A stretch of DNA of 64,000 bases from an uncultured Candidatus Melainabacteria bacterium (GTDB lineage: Bacteria; Cyanobacteriota; Vampirovibrionia; Gastranaerophilales; Gastranaerophilaceae). Position numbers and translations under genes: made by a program. The notes below the pieces were generated by a model, which did not search any database, had not been told where the DNA came from, and worked only from the letters and a program-made list of their open reading frames with translations. Of the stretch, positions 7,443 to 14,997 are shown piece after piece (the first letter of the stretch is position 1; each line of letters starts with the position of its first letter). The stretch lies in NCBI GenBank assembly GCA_949927415.1, contig CATLFB010000003.1:186001-250000 (forward strand), written 5' to 3'.

Positions 7443-7456
7443 AGGAGAATTAAATT

Positions 7457-7729
7457 ATGACAAAAATGACAGTTGATGATTATGTTTTAGAACAGCTTGA
7501 AAGGCTCAGTGATCCAGAGTTGTCTAATGAAGAATTGGAAACAGAGTTAAAGCGTTCCGATGCTATCTCGAAGTTGGCAAAATGCTCAATTGAAAACAAA
7601 GAGGCTGATATAAAATCTGCAGAATTAGAAGTTAAGCAACGACTTATAAATTACCAATACGGTAAAAATAGTAACAATATTACAGCACTACTTCAACTTC
7701 CAAGAGGATTAGATGATGAAGAAGTATAG
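7457..7729 (+). CDS. Hypothetical helical phage protein (90 aa)
   Basis: ATG after AAAGGAGAATTAAATT. Mostly helical with the pattern LSDPELSNEELETELKRSDA ... CSIENKEADIKSAELEVKQR, common in small phage early proteins that sit before HNH genes. No catalytic motif. It overlaps the next start by 17 bases, so translation is coupled. Confidence 0.65.
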   Translation: MTKMTVDDYVLEQLERLSDPELSNEELETELKRSDAISKLAKCSIENKEADIKSAELEVKQRLINYQYGKNSNNITALLQLPRGLDDEEV

Positions 7730-8510
7730 CAAGGAAATGTATGAATTTGTAAAAGCAAATATTAAAGGCACACGCATTTACAAAATGACGGAAATGGTTA
7801 ATGAGAAGTTCGGAATCGGTATCACTGAAAATCAAATGAAAGCCTATTGTTCAAATCATAAGTTATGCAACGGACTTTTTCACCGAGCAGAGGGAATCAG
7901 AAAGCCTAAATTAACAACTCCTGAACAAGATGAATTTATTTTGAAAAATTACAAAATGACACCAAACAAAGTTTTAGCAGAATTGGTTAATAAGGAATTC
8001 GGCACTAATTTTACGGCAGAACAAATGAATTCCTATAAAACAAGACATCATCTTGATTCCGGATTAACCGGATATTTTCAAAAGGGTCATATTCCTAAGA
8101 ATAAAGGGAAGAAAATGCCACTTGATACATATAAAAAATGTGCAAATACTATGTTTAAAAAAGGTAACATTCCCCCAAATCACAAACCGCTAGGTACAGA
8201 ACGAATCCTTGAAAAAGGCGGATATATCGAGGTCAAAGTTGCAGAACCGAATAAATGGGAACTAAAACATAGGTTTATTTGGCGGCAACATCATGGAGAA
8301 ATCCCGCCAAAAGCAAGAATTTCTTTTTTAGACGGCAATATCTATAACTTTGATATAAATAACCTTGTTATGCTTACTCCGGGTGAGAGTATTGAAATGA
8401 CAAGAAATAAATTGTGGAAACAAAATAAAGAACTTACAAAAGCCGGTGTTAATATCGCAAAATTGAGAGTTGCGATAAACGAAAAGAAAAAGGAGATGAG
8501 AAAGAAATGA
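7713..8510 (+). CDS. HNH endonuclease with DNA-binding repeats
   Basis: 265 residues. N-terminal duplicated HTH-like units (FVKANIKGTRIYKMTEMVNE and the second copy FILKNYKMTPNKVLAELVNK, each ending ENQMKAY or AEQMNSY). Then the phage HNH core: GYIEVKV, WELKHRFIWRQHHGEIPPKA, ISFLDGNIYNFDINNLVML, with the first His in LKHR and the Asn/Asp in the last box. Such genes are free-standing nicking or homing nucleases common in phages. Overlaps both neighbours. Confidence 0.85.
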   Translation: MMKKYSKEMYEFVKANIKGTRIYKMTEMVNEKFGIGITENQMKAYCSNHKLCNGLFHRAEGIRKPKLTTPEQDEFILKNYKMTPNKVLAELVNKEFGTNFTAEQMNSYKTRHHLDSGLTGYFQKGHIPKNKGKKMPLDTYKKCANTMFKKGNIPPNHKPLGTERILEKGGYIEVKVAEPNKWELKHRFIWRQHHGEIPPKARISFLDGNIYNFDINNLVMLTPGESIEMTRNKLWKQNKELTKAGVNIAKLRVAINEKKKEMRKK

Positions 8511-8749
8511 TAATAAAATTTGCAATCTTGTACTTTATTTTTCTGACCGGTTGTTGGTTCGGAAAATGTACCGGCATGAAAAAAGGTTATAGAAATTGCC
8601 ATAGGGATTTATTGATAGCCAAACTTGAAGGACGAACACATATTGGTTCAACATTTGATAAATTTCTAGAGGAAAATGATATTCACATTGATAAAAAAGA
8701 GATACAAAATAGGCTTAATACACTCTATGACGGTGAGTATGAATGGTAA
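8507..8749 (+). CDS. Small single-pass membrane protein (80 aa)
   Basis: N-terminal hydrophobic segment IIKFAILYFIFLTGCWFGK, followed by a basic and then soluble acidic tail (FDKFLEENDIHIDKKEI). ATGA overlap with the HNH gene. The G-CWFGKCTGMKKGYRNC region has three Cys next to the membrane. Probably a phage inner-membrane protein; function unknown. Confidence 0.6.
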   Translation: MIIKFAILYFIFLTGCWFGKCTGMKKGYRNCHRDLLIAKLEGRTHIGSTFDKFLEENDIHIDKKEIQNRLNTLYDGEYEW

Positions 8750-9261
8750 GCGAAAGTCTGTTACGTAATGTCAAACAGGATTTAAAAGAATTTCCTTGTT
8801 ATAAAATTGAGAATGGCAGATTAGTGCAGATACCCACACCCCCTTGTTGGATGTGGGTACATTTGCATCATTACATTCGGACCGGTTGGATTAGCAGAAA
8901 TCCCGATAAATGGGCCCAGGTTAAACATTTGCAGAAACTAATTTATTTAGATCCTGTAATGCACTCTGAATTACACAATAAACACAGCAAATTTAAAGAA
9001 AAATATGGAATAGAGATACAAGAATTATTATTTGATTGGAGGACATACATGTTAGACGCAAAAACAGCAAGACAAAAAAGCCAAACAAACGGAGTAAAGC
9101 TCCGGCTTGAACACGTTGAAAGACAGATACAAAAAGCAATTGACAAAGGAAATACTGACACCTTTATTTATGGAACGGTTGATAAGCAGGTGTTAGAAGA
9201 ACTTGAAAAACATAACTACAGTTATGATATTCAACAAACCGGCTTAAAGATAATGTGGTAG
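8743..9261 (+). CDS. Phage protein with HNH-like His pattern
   Basis: 172 residues. WMWVHLHHYIRTGWISRNPD and LIYLDPVMHSELHNKHSKF resemble the His boxes seen in degenerate phage HNH proteins, but I cannot place all catalytic residues. From about residue 100 a second part begins with DAKTARQKSQTNGVKLRLEH and a helical hairpin ending EELEKHNYSYDIQQTG, a domain common in small phage proteins of unknown role. Two-domain fusion is likely. Confidence 0.55.
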   Translation: MVSESLLRNVKQDLKEFPCYKIENGRLVQIPTPPCWMWVHLHHYIRTGWISRNPDKWAQVKHLQKLIYLDPVMHSELHNKHSKFKEKYGIEIQELLFDWRTYMLDAKTARQKSQTNGVKLRLEHVERQIQKAIDKGNTDTFIYGTVDKQVLEELEKHNYSYDIQQTGLKIMW

Positions 9262-9285
9262 GAGGCTGAAAAAAGGATATTTAAT

Positions 9286-9780
9286 ATGAAAGAAAAATTG
9301 AAACAAAAATTTATTGAATTTTACAGAAAAAGCTCGATTATGTTAGACACACTTATTGTGCTTTTATGGATAGTTACATATAGTTTATTCTGTTTTAATC
9401 CCAGTTTGAAATTACTGGGTATTTGTTTAACGTATTTAATAATACTTGAAACAAATTACATATATAAAAAAATAAGTCTTAAAGAAGATATTTTTAACAA
9501 CTTTGACAGGCTTATTTCGTATTCACGTGAAATCTTGGAACAAAATAAAAACTTGCAAAAAGAGATGTTACCATTCAAAGATGAATACTTTAAAAATTTA
9601 TCTTCAGATGTAATTGCAGAATTGGCAAAAACAAGCTTGAGAGTTGGAATGAAGACACAAGAATACTTACATGCACTTGAGGATATCAAAGATTGTTTGA
9701 CCGAACTTGATGTTTCTAATACACATATATCAAGGGCCTTAAATAAAATTGATGAGGTGATAGATGAAAATATACAATAA
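9286..9780 (+). CDS. Membrane protein with PF-YF-NL-IAELAK motif
   Basis: 164 residues. Two hydrophobic segments near residues 18-36 and 42-58 (LDTLIVLLWIVTYSLF, LLGICLTYLIILE), then a cytoplasmic coiled coil. The motif NKNLQKEMLPFKDEYFKNL and VIAELAKTSLR is shared with the soluble protein at 14449, showing a phage-specific paralogous domain. Function unknown; it may tether the same partner to the membrane. Start after AAAGGATATTTAAT. Confidence 0.6.
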   Translation: MKEKLKQKFIEFYRKSSIMLDTLIVLLWIVTYSLFCFNPSLKLLGICLTYLIILETNYIYKKISLKEDIFNNFDRLISYSREILEQNKNLQKEMLPFKDEYFKNLSSDVIAELAKTSLRVGMKTQEYLHALEDIKDCLTELDVSNTHISRALNKIDEVIDENIQ

Positions 9781-10159
9781 TGATCCTGTACAAACTGAAA
9801 CTGATTTTGCAAGACAAAAATTTATTGATAAACAACTAGATTATTCAGACATCAAGGTGTCTGATTTTTTTAGGCTTGTTTCTTATGTTTCTGAAGAAAT
9901 AGAAAAGTTCCCTGAATTTTTATCTGCGCATCCGGAACTTCATGGAATCAAAACATTGATAATTAGCCAAATGCTTAAAGATATTAAACCGGTCTATAAT
10001 GCAGATAAAAACGGAGGAATGGCGAGCGGGTTTATAAAGGTATCATCTCATTATTTTGAGGGCCGAGAGGCTATTTCATTTAATAATGATGGCTGGATTG
10101 GCTTTGCAGGCTGGGCAAGTAGTACAAATATCATACCTTTTGTAAAAGCATTTGAATGA
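9764..10159 (+). CDS. Hypothetical phage protein (131 aa)
   Basis: Overlaps the previous gene by 17 bases. Mixed helices then a Gly-rich beta part (GREAISFNNDGWIGFAGWAS) at the C-terminus. No membrane segment or known motif. Tight coupling suggests it is made with the preceding membrane protein. Confidence 0.6.
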   Translation: MKIYNNDPVQTETDFARQKFIDKQLDYSDIKVSDFFRLVSYVSEEIEKFPEFLSAHPELHGIKTLIISQMLKDIKPVYNADKNGGMASGFIKVSSHYFEGREAISFNNDGWIGFAGWASSTNIIPFVKAFE

Positions 10160-10184
10160 TGGGTAGATACATTGGAGGTAAAAA

Positions 10185-10385
10185 ATGAAAGCAGAACCTA
10201 ATAAATGGCATCAAATAACGATAATGGAGGCATTGGCTTCCCTCCCCCCCCCCCCGCCTTTTTTTAATGAAGTAAATATTGCGAAAGGAAATAATAATGA
10301 ACAAATTTATAAATCTTTTAATGAAGATATCAATGCTATTAGCGAATCTCGCAGATTATCTGCAAAATCTGAATTTAGAAAATGA
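10185..10385 (+). CDS. Short ORF with poly-C/poly-Pro tract
   Basis: ATG after TTGGAGGTAAAAA. WHQITIMEALASL is followed by a poly-Pro stretch coded by twelve C. In the present frame it runs on through the next gene start for 66 codons; with one more C it would stop at PPPPAFF (TAA at about 10266), with one less it would also stop soon. The real product is probably about 27 residues, and its end depends on the C-tract length. Confidence 0.4.
   Translation: MKAEPNKWHQITIMEALASLPPPPPFFNEVNIAKGNNNEQIYKSFNEDINAISESRRLSAKSEFRK
10244..10255 (+). repeat. Poly-C tract (12 C) followed by T7
   Basis: Twelve consecutive C at 10244-10255, then GCC and seven T. Very unlikely by chance in such AT-rich DNA. 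Tracts of this length slip during replication. Confidence 0.9.
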
Positions 10386-10551
10386 ATTTTATGTATATGT
10401 TCCGGGAAACAATAAACCTCGATACATTCATCATTCTTATAAATCCGCTAAACAAGAGGCTGAACGGTTACAAAATAAACTGCCATCCGGTGAGATTATA
10501 GAAATATTGCATATTAAAGAAAGATTCAAAGGAACTGATATACCGTTTTAA
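10297..10551 (+). CDS. Hypothetical protein (84 aa)
   Basis: ATG 10297 chosen over the upstream in-frame codon because GCGAAAGGAAATAATA gives a ribosome site. Helical N-terminus (INLLMKISMLLANLADYLQ), then a small alpha/beta part (FYVYVPGNNKPRYIHHSYKS ... GEIIEILHIKERF) that looks like a compact domain common in phage early proteins. Function unknown. Confidence 0.6.
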   Translation: MNKFINLLMKISMLLANLADYLQNLNLENEFYVYVPGNNKPRYIHHSYKSAKQEAERLQNKLPSGEIIEILHIKERFKGTDIPF

Positions 10552-10565
10552 AAGGAGGTTTTTAA

Positions 10566-11033
10566 ATGACAGATAAAATAATGATTGATGGTGAAAAATT
10601 AGAACGAATAAAACAACTTCTATTTGAAGGTCAGAGAATGGCAATATCTACTAAAACGTTTGAGGCAATAATAGAGGAACTTCAACGCAAGACGCAGGAA
10701 CTCTTTCAATGTCATTCTGAACTTGTTTCAGAATCTCAAACAAATAAAAACATGCTGCAACAAAATGTTGTACTTATGCAAAAGCTTACAGAAAAAGAGC
10801 AGGAGTGCAAAGAGCTGAAAGAAAGATTGGCTGTAGTAAATTTTGAAATAGAAAGTTTAAGAGATTCTCAAGAACCCTATGCACAATATGTTGACCGCTA
10901 CAAGCAAGCGTTAGAGAAGATTGAGGAAATACTCACCAACGCTTATTGCTTAACAAATTATACTTGCAAAGAAACGGCTGAAATAGCTAAAAAACTTATA
11001 ACCATAATCAACGAGGTGAAAAATGAACGATAG
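10566..11033 (+). CDS. Coiled-coil phage protein (155 aa)
   Basis: ATG after AAAAGGAGGTTTTTAA. Long heptad-rich coil from about residue 65 to 115 (LTEKEQECKELKERLAVVNF), then YKQALEKIEEILTNAYCLTN, a tail found in many gut-phage and prophage coil proteins. The stretch CHSELVSESQ at about 50-59 is coded by a dispersed palindrome and may be a recent insertion. Overlaps the YopX gene. Confidence 0.65.
   Translation: MTDKIMIDGEKLERIKQLLFEGQRMAISTKTFEAIIEELQRKTQELFQCHSELVSESQTNKNMLQQNVVLMQKLTEKEQECKELKERLAVVNFEIESLRDSQEPYAQYVDRYKQALEKIEEILTNAYCLTNYTCKETAEIAKKLITIINEVKNER
10714..10734 (+). repeat. Palindromic repeat inside a coding region
   Basis: ATTCTGAA-CTTGT-TTCAGAAT, an 8-bp perfect stem. It codes for HSELVSES, a peptide known to me as a frequent by-product of small palindromic repeats in bacterial genomes. 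Confidence 0.6.
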
Positions 11034-11478
11034 ATTTAAGTTTAGAGTATGGAATATTGAACAAAAAAAATATGAAGATTTAACACGAACAGATGTTTTA
11101 TATTTAATTGACACAAATGGTCAGTTAAATAGAGTAATTGTATATGGACCAAGTAATGATATCCCTTGCGATACTCACTTTTTTACAAAACCATTAGAAA
11201 AGTATTTCAAAGTAGAATTTTGCACCGGCTTACGCGACAAAAACGGCAAGCTGATTTTTGAGGGGGATATAGTTAAACTAACCAACACAAAAGAATGTGA
11301 AACTCAAATAAGGGTAGTAATATATAAGGATTGTGCTTTTCAATTCAATTTACAAAATAGTATGCAGATTGACAAACCATTGTATTGTTGGGCAATAAAT
11401 TACTTAAATCATTACAAACATATAGAACTAGAAATAATCGGCAACATCTACGAAAACAAGGAGTTAGTGGAAGGATGA
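11023..11478 (+). CDS. YopX-family phage protein
   Basis: 151 residues. FKFRVWNIEQKKYED at the N-terminus, then FCTGLRDKNGKLIFEGDIVK and LEIIGNIYENKEL at the end are the defining boxes of the YopX family (beta-rich phage proteins of unknown function, from SPbeta YopX). A second, more divergent YopX member lies at 16446. Confidence 0.88.
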   Translation: MNDRFKFRVWNIEQKKYEDLTRTDVLYLIDTNGQLNRVIVYGPSNDIPCDTHFFTKPLEKYFKVEFCTGLRDKNGKLIFEGDIVKLTNTKECETQIRVVIYKDCAFQFNLQNSMQIDKPLYCWAINYLNHYKHIELEIIGNIYENKELVEG

Positions 11479-11633
11479 AGAACTGGTTTCTTTTAATTTT
11501 TATAATTTTAATGGTTATAATTTACTGTTACTACCCGATTAAAAACGGTGCACCAGATTGTCTATTTGCAGAAGATGTAATTACTTGTGTTGAAGTTTGC
11601 AAGATGCACAAAGAAATTATAGGTGCGCACTAA
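11475..11633 (+). CDS. Small Cys-containing membrane peptide (52 aa)
   Basis: ATG after GTGGAAGG, overlapping the YopX stop. One membrane helix (FLLIFIILMVIIYCYYPI), then CLFAEDVITCVEVCKMHKE with three Cys. Orientation and role unknown; plausible small phage inner-membrane protein. Confidence 0.55.
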   Translation: MKNWFLLIFIILMVIIYCYYPIKNGAPDCLFAEDVITCVEVCKMHKEIIGAH

Positions 11634-11817
11634 CATCTAGTTTCACTAAGTTATTATTTTTGAAATCGTGCTTAAATTTTTCAAAACATTTTTTACAAAA
11701 ATATGTATGAACATCACCAAGATCGTTACGATTAAATTTAAGTACATAATCCGCTTTTTGGCGACAAACAACACACTCAAAATCAATATTTGAAGGAATT
11801 ATTGCATACTTTATCAT
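11617..11817 (-). CDS. Zinc-ribbon protein on the opposite strand (66 aa)
   Basis: Only minus-strand gene inside the phage arm. ECVVCRQKADYVLKF and HTYFCKKCFEKFKHDF form a C-x2-C...C-x2-C zinc ribbon, which argues that the frame is real. ATG 11817 (MIKYAIIPSN) is chosen; a TTG at 11880 would extend it by 21 hydrophobic residues. Its 3' end overlaps the 3' end of the + gene before it. No clear ribosome site, so expression is uncertain. Confidence 0.5.
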   Translation of the reverse strand: MIKYAIIPSNIDFECVVCRQKADYVLKFNRNDLGDVHTYFCKKCFEKFKHDFKNNNLVKLDVSAHL

Positions 11818-11873
11818 ATACACATAATAACAAAAATATAAAATTTGTAAATAACCAAAGAAAGAGGTAACCA

Positions 11874-12053
11874 ATGACAACTAACTACGAACGCATTAAG
11901 AATATGAATATTGATGAAATGACAAAGTTTTTAAAAAATTCTGCGGCGCTTATTTTAGTTAAGAAAACTGTTAGTGATTATACAAATGAAGATGGTGTTG
12001 AACAATGGCTACAGGCAGAAAGCGAGGTAAAAGATGCTAACATTCAACCTTAA
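11874..12053 (+). CDS. Small phage protein with NYERIKNM-type start (59 aa)
   Basis: ATG after AAAGAAAGAGGTAACC. NYERIKNMNIDEMTKFL and EQWLQAESEVKD are the two ends of a widespread small phage protein family, which usually carries a Cys-rich middle; here the middle (ALILVKKTVSDYT) has no Cys, so the zinc site has been lost. Overlaps the ASCH gene by 20 bases. Confidence 0.6.
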   Translation: MTTNYERIKNMNIDEMTKFLKNSAALILVKKTVSDYTNEDGVEQWLQAESEVKDANIQP

Positions 12054-12417
12054 AAAAGAATGGTTTGAAAAAATCAAATCAAGAGAGAAAACTCACGAAT
12101 ATATAGTTATGTCTGATTATTGGGTGAAAAGAATCCACCCTACATATTTCAAAGGTCAAATAGTTGACAGATATATGTGCGATTACTTTAAAAACATACC
12201 TGCAATAAAATTCACGTACGGAAGGTTAAATTTCAAAAATTCAGACGGAATTGTTTTTTGTTGCGGTTACCCGAAAAAAGGAGATAAAGAAAAAAGATTA
12301 TATGCAAAAATAATTTCAATAACTTCAAACGTAAATGGTAATTACACTGTTTTAAAAATTAACAAACCAGTTTACGACATTGAATTTGAGTTATTAGAAA
12401 GCGAGGCTAAATGTTAA
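12034..12417 (+). CDS. ASCH-domain-like protein
   Basis: 127 residues. LTFNLKKEWFEKIKSREKTH (the family's 'K-ewf-kI-sGeKt-E' opening, with Arg for Gly), IVMSDYW, then a beta-barrel core ending VYDIEFELLE. ASCH domains are PUA-like and bind RNA or modified bases; phage members may act on tRNA or modified nucleotides. Substrate unknown. Confidence 0.65.
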   Translation: MLTFNLKKEWFEKIKSREKTHEYIVMSDYWVKRIHPTYFKGQIVDRYMCDYFKNIPAIKFTYGRLNFKNSDGIVFCCGYPKKGDKEKRLYAKIISITSNVNGNYTVLKINKPVYDIEFELLESEAKC

Positions 12418-12692
12418 CAAAATTGGAACAGGAATTCTATTTGAAATTTGATATACAACCTAATAGAATATACCAGGGATTACCTAGCGACAATAATCGC
12501 AAACTGCTTAAAGAATATTATCCGGAGATTTCAGATACTAAGTATTTGGAATTATTGAGATTAGGAATGAATGAAGATTTTGTCATACATTCTAAAAGTT
12601 TAGAAGAGTTTAAATATAAGCTTTTAAGCATATTAATAGCGAACAGTACAAGCAATTTTTTGTATGCAAATGTGAAAAGCGTTTTTGAATAA
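12411..12692 (+). CDS. Hypothetical phage protein (93 aa)
   Basis: Overlaps the ASCH gene by 7 bases. LTKLEQEFYLKFDIQPNRIY ... KYLELLRLG ... SLEEFKYKLLSILI. Helical, with a pattern often seen in gut-phage small proteins; no catalytic motif and no membrane segment. Function unknown. Confidence 0.6.
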   Translation: MLTKLEQEFYLKFDIQPNRIYQGLPSDNNRKLLKEYYPEISDTKYLELLRLGMNEDFVIHSKSLEEFKYKLLSILIANSTSNFLYANVKSVFE

Positions 12693-12726
12693 GTAATTAA
12701 AGACCATTATAAAAGGAGAAAAATTT

Positions 12727-12867
12727 ATGAATATATTAATTTTTATTGCCGGCATGATTGTCGGCTTTTTTGCTGGCATAGTTAAAGCTTTTGTTCATAT
12801 GGAAAAAGAAATTCAAGCGTGTTCAAAAATCCAGAATTTTAAAAGAAATGCTGAAAAAGATTATTAA
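12727..12867 (+). CDS. Small Gly-rich single-pass membrane protein (46 aa)
   Basis: ATG after AAAAGGAGAAAAATTT. ILIFIAGMIVGFFAGIVKAF is one membrane helix with Gly spaced by four to five residues (a GxxxG-like packing face), then a charged tail. Typical of small phage membrane proteins; role unknown. Confidence 0.6.
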   Translation: MNILIFIAGMIVGFFAGIVKAFVHMEKEIQACSKIQNFKRNAEKDY

Positions 12868-12878
12868 AAGGACGGTAA

Positions 12879-13262
12879 ATGATGGGAAAAGAAAAATTAA
12901 AAGCCTATACAGTCTGCGACAAATGGAATGATGCTGGTAGTATTATAGTTTGGGCAGAAAGTTCAGGAAAAGCCAAATCTCAAAGTTTATATAATGATAT
13001 TTTTGATGGTTACGAATTTACGGATTTGAGAGTGTGCAGAGAGCCTGATTTTGATAAGTATGCAGAATCTAAAAAAGTGCCTATACAAGAATTATTAGAT
13101 AGGTGTTGGTGGTTTTGTTGTTGCGAATGCTTAAAAGACCATTTAGGCCAAGACAGTATAGACAACGGCGACGCCTTTATAATCGAGCGCGACGAGCGCG
13201 ACGACTTCGTATTAGGTACTATAATTTGCGCAGATTGCAAGAAAAAAGAGGATAACAAATAA
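12879..13262 (+). CDS. Cys-rich phage protein (zinc-binding, 127 aa)
   Basis: Starts MMGKEKLKAYTVCDKWNDAG; ATG 12882 is equally possible. IIVWAESSGKAKSQSL and LRVCREPDFDKYAESKKVPI are boxes of a common phage/prophage protein. The C-terminal half has WWFCCCECLKDH and IICADCKK, a likely zinc ribbon. The codons for ERDERD come from a 9-bp tandem duplication (GAGCGCGAC) with unusually high GC. Confidence 0.65.
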   Translation: MMGKEKLKAYTVCDKWNDAGSIIVWAESSGKAKSQSLYNDIFDGYEFTDLRVCREPDFDKYAESKKVPIQELLDRCWWFCCCECLKDHLGQDSIDNGDAFIIERDERDDFVLGTIICADCKKKEDNK

Positions 13263-13651
13263 TGTCTAAAGATGAAGCATATAGAATACGTTGCATTGAT
13301 TGCAAACGCGGAGTAAATGGTAATCAAGATTGCGGGGCGGGTTGGCACAATATAGACCCTAATAGCGCGTGTTATTTGGGCGAAGCATTGCCCGATTCCG
13401 ACCCTAAAAAAGGAAAAGTTTATAGAAAATTTCCCGGCGATAAATTTTATCAAAGGACAACAGAGGGGACAACGCAAATACACAAAGCCCGCAAAGAACA
13501 TACATGCGACTTTTGCGGCCATAAAATAAGCGTAGGTAGTGAATATTTGGCAACTTTTATAAATAACCCGGATAACATTATAAGCGGTAAAAGATTTTTA
13601 AAAAGTTGTATGAATTGTAACGCATGTATAATAGCAATTTGCGGCGATTAA
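13262..13651 (+). CDS. Cys-rich zinc-binding phage protein (129 aa)
   Basis: Three metal-like sites: IRCIDCKRG ... QDCGAGW; HTCDFCGHKISVGSEYLA (a short zinc knuckle as in phage 'CDFC' proteins); and KSCMNCNAC. One-base stop/start overlap with the preceding gene, so they are made together. Exact role unknown. Confidence 0.65.
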   Translation: MSKDEAYRIRCIDCKRGVNGNQDCGAGWHNIDPNSACYLGEALPDSDPKKGKVYRKFPGDKFYQRTTEGTTQIHKARKEHTCDFCGHKISVGSEYLATFINNPDNIISGKRFLKSCMNCNACIIAICGD

Positions 13652-13674
13652 AGTAAAAAAAAGAGGTAGAAATA

Positions 13675-14100
13675 ATGGAAACAAATGAAATCAAGGTAAT
13701 TACGGCTGAAGAATATAACAAAATGCAAAATGTTTGTTACGAAAATCCAAGCGACGATAATTTATTAGAAGATATAGAAGATTACTATGAAGAATTAGAA
13801 TTTAATAGCATTGAAGAAATTGAACAACTTGTATTAAATGCGGCCAAAATTCCCGTTTATACAAAAGATATGTTTAAGTATTCTGCAGAACGAATGAAAG
13901 AAAATATAACTGAATTTGGATATGACAACTATTATATGGACGACCCATATAATCAAATAGCAGGTTTAGAGTTAATAGATGAGTTTATGGAAAAATTTAA
14001 CGCTATGCAACATTACTATATATCCGATAAACTCGTAGCTTATTTGGACTTATCTAGCGAAGTTCGGGAATATTGTTTAAAAGAATTGGCAGAAGCTTAA
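13675..14100 (+). CDS. Acidic hypothetical protein (141 aa)
   Basis: Strongly acidic (DNLLEDIEDYYEELEFNSIE) and helical, pI clearly low. ATG after AAAAGAGGTAGAAATA. No recognised motif. Acidic, Tyr-rich small phage proteins sometimes mimic DNA or bind host polymerase or nucleases; this is only a possibility. Confidence 0.55.
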   Translation: METNEIKVITAEEYNKMQNVCYENPSDDNLLEDIEDYYEELEFNSIEEIEQLVLNAAKIPVYTKDMFKYSAERMKENITEFGYDNYYMDDPYNQIAGLELIDEFMEKFNAMQHYYISDKLVAYLDLSSEVREYCLKELAEA

Positions 14101-14118
14101 GTAGTTGAGGATTCAGGT

Positions 14119-14436
14119 ATGTGGGTTAATACGGATAAATTGTTAATTATAAACGAATATGACAGGGCATGCATGCATTTAGTATGTAGGGAAATGCCAA
14201 ACGGACGCATATTATACGCTTGTAAGAAATTGCGCAGAAAATACCCGGAATTAAAAAGAGGTACGGGCGCGGCAACATTGGAAGAATACGGCTTTGTATA
14301 TGACCCGTTTAAGCATAAATATATTTTGGCGCGGGGTAGTAGGGTAAAATACCCGGACGGAAGCCCCCGCCGGTGGCAAGGTAAAACAGAATTTACGTAT
14401 GAAGAAATAGTAAACGCAAATTTAAAAAGCGATTAA
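14119..14436 (+). CDS. Basic hypothetical protein (105 aa)
   Basis: ATG with GAGGATTCAGGT upstream. ACKKLRRKYPELKRGTG and LARGSRVKYPDGSPRRWQ make it strongly basic, so nucleic-acid binding is plausible. Codons such as GGC, GCG, CCC and CGC are more frequent than in neighbouring genes. No family recognised. Confidence 0.55.
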   Translation: MWVNTDKLLIINEYDRACMHLVCREMPNGRILYACKKLRRKYPELKRGTGAATLEEYGFVYDPFKHKYILARGSRVKYPDGSPRRWQGKTEFTYEEIVNANLKSD

Positions 14437-14448
14437 GGACGGTAAGAA

Positions 14449-14997
14449 ATGGCAAAAAAGATTTTTATAATTGATACGGAAAAAGTAGAAAAACATTTTA
14501 ATAAGGGGCAAATATTAGCCTATTCAAAAGAATTACAAATATCAGATATAGGGGCGTTAGCGTATTTATACTTCTATAATTTTGTGAGTATATCGCCAAA
14601 CGACCTTAAAAAAGATTGCGGCCGCACTATGTATCGAAAATTTGCGCAAGGTTTAGATGAAATGTTACTGGAATTTGGCGAAGTTGACATAAAAGAAGCG
14701 GAAAAGATTTTAGAAGAATTAGAAAAGACGCAACAACAGTACAACCAAGTAGTAGTACAAAACCAAAATTTACAAGCAGAATTAAGGCCATTTAGGCAAC
14801 CTTATTTTAGGAATCTTGCAACCGATACAATAGCGGAATTGGCTAAAAAATCAATAAGAATTACAACGCAAAGCATAGAAGCGGAAGACTTAATAGAATC
14901 TATCTACCATACGATAGGGAACGCCGGCGAAGCGAACGCGCTAAGAATCATTAAACAATCAATAGAAAAATACAGGGGGCAAAATGGCAATATCTAA
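14449..14997 (+). CDS. Coiled-coil protein sharing PF-YF-NL-IAELAK motif
   Basis: 182 residues, soluble. Central coil EEAEKTQQQYNQVVVQ-like region followed by NQNLQAELRPFRQPYFRNL and TIAELAKKSIR. This motif is also in the membrane protein at 9286, so the two are paralogous over about 35 residues. N-terminal half (FNKGQILAYSKELQISDIGA) may be a small helical domain. Unknown function, probably one phage-encoded complex or competing forms of one partner. Confidence 0.6.
   Translation: MAKKIFIIDTEKVEKHFNKGQILAYSKELQISDIGALAYLYFYNFVSISPNDLKKDCGRTMYRKFAQGLDEMLLEFGEVDIKEAEKILEELEKTQQQYNQVVVQNQNLQAELRPFRQPYFRNLATDTIAELAKKSIRITTQSIEAEDLIESIYHTIGNAGEANALRIIKQSIEKYRGQNGNI

Noticed and set aside
8328-8602. 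Minus-strand ORFs under the HNH and membrane genes
   Set aside because: Hydrophobic shadows of Lys-rich + strand coding; no start signals.
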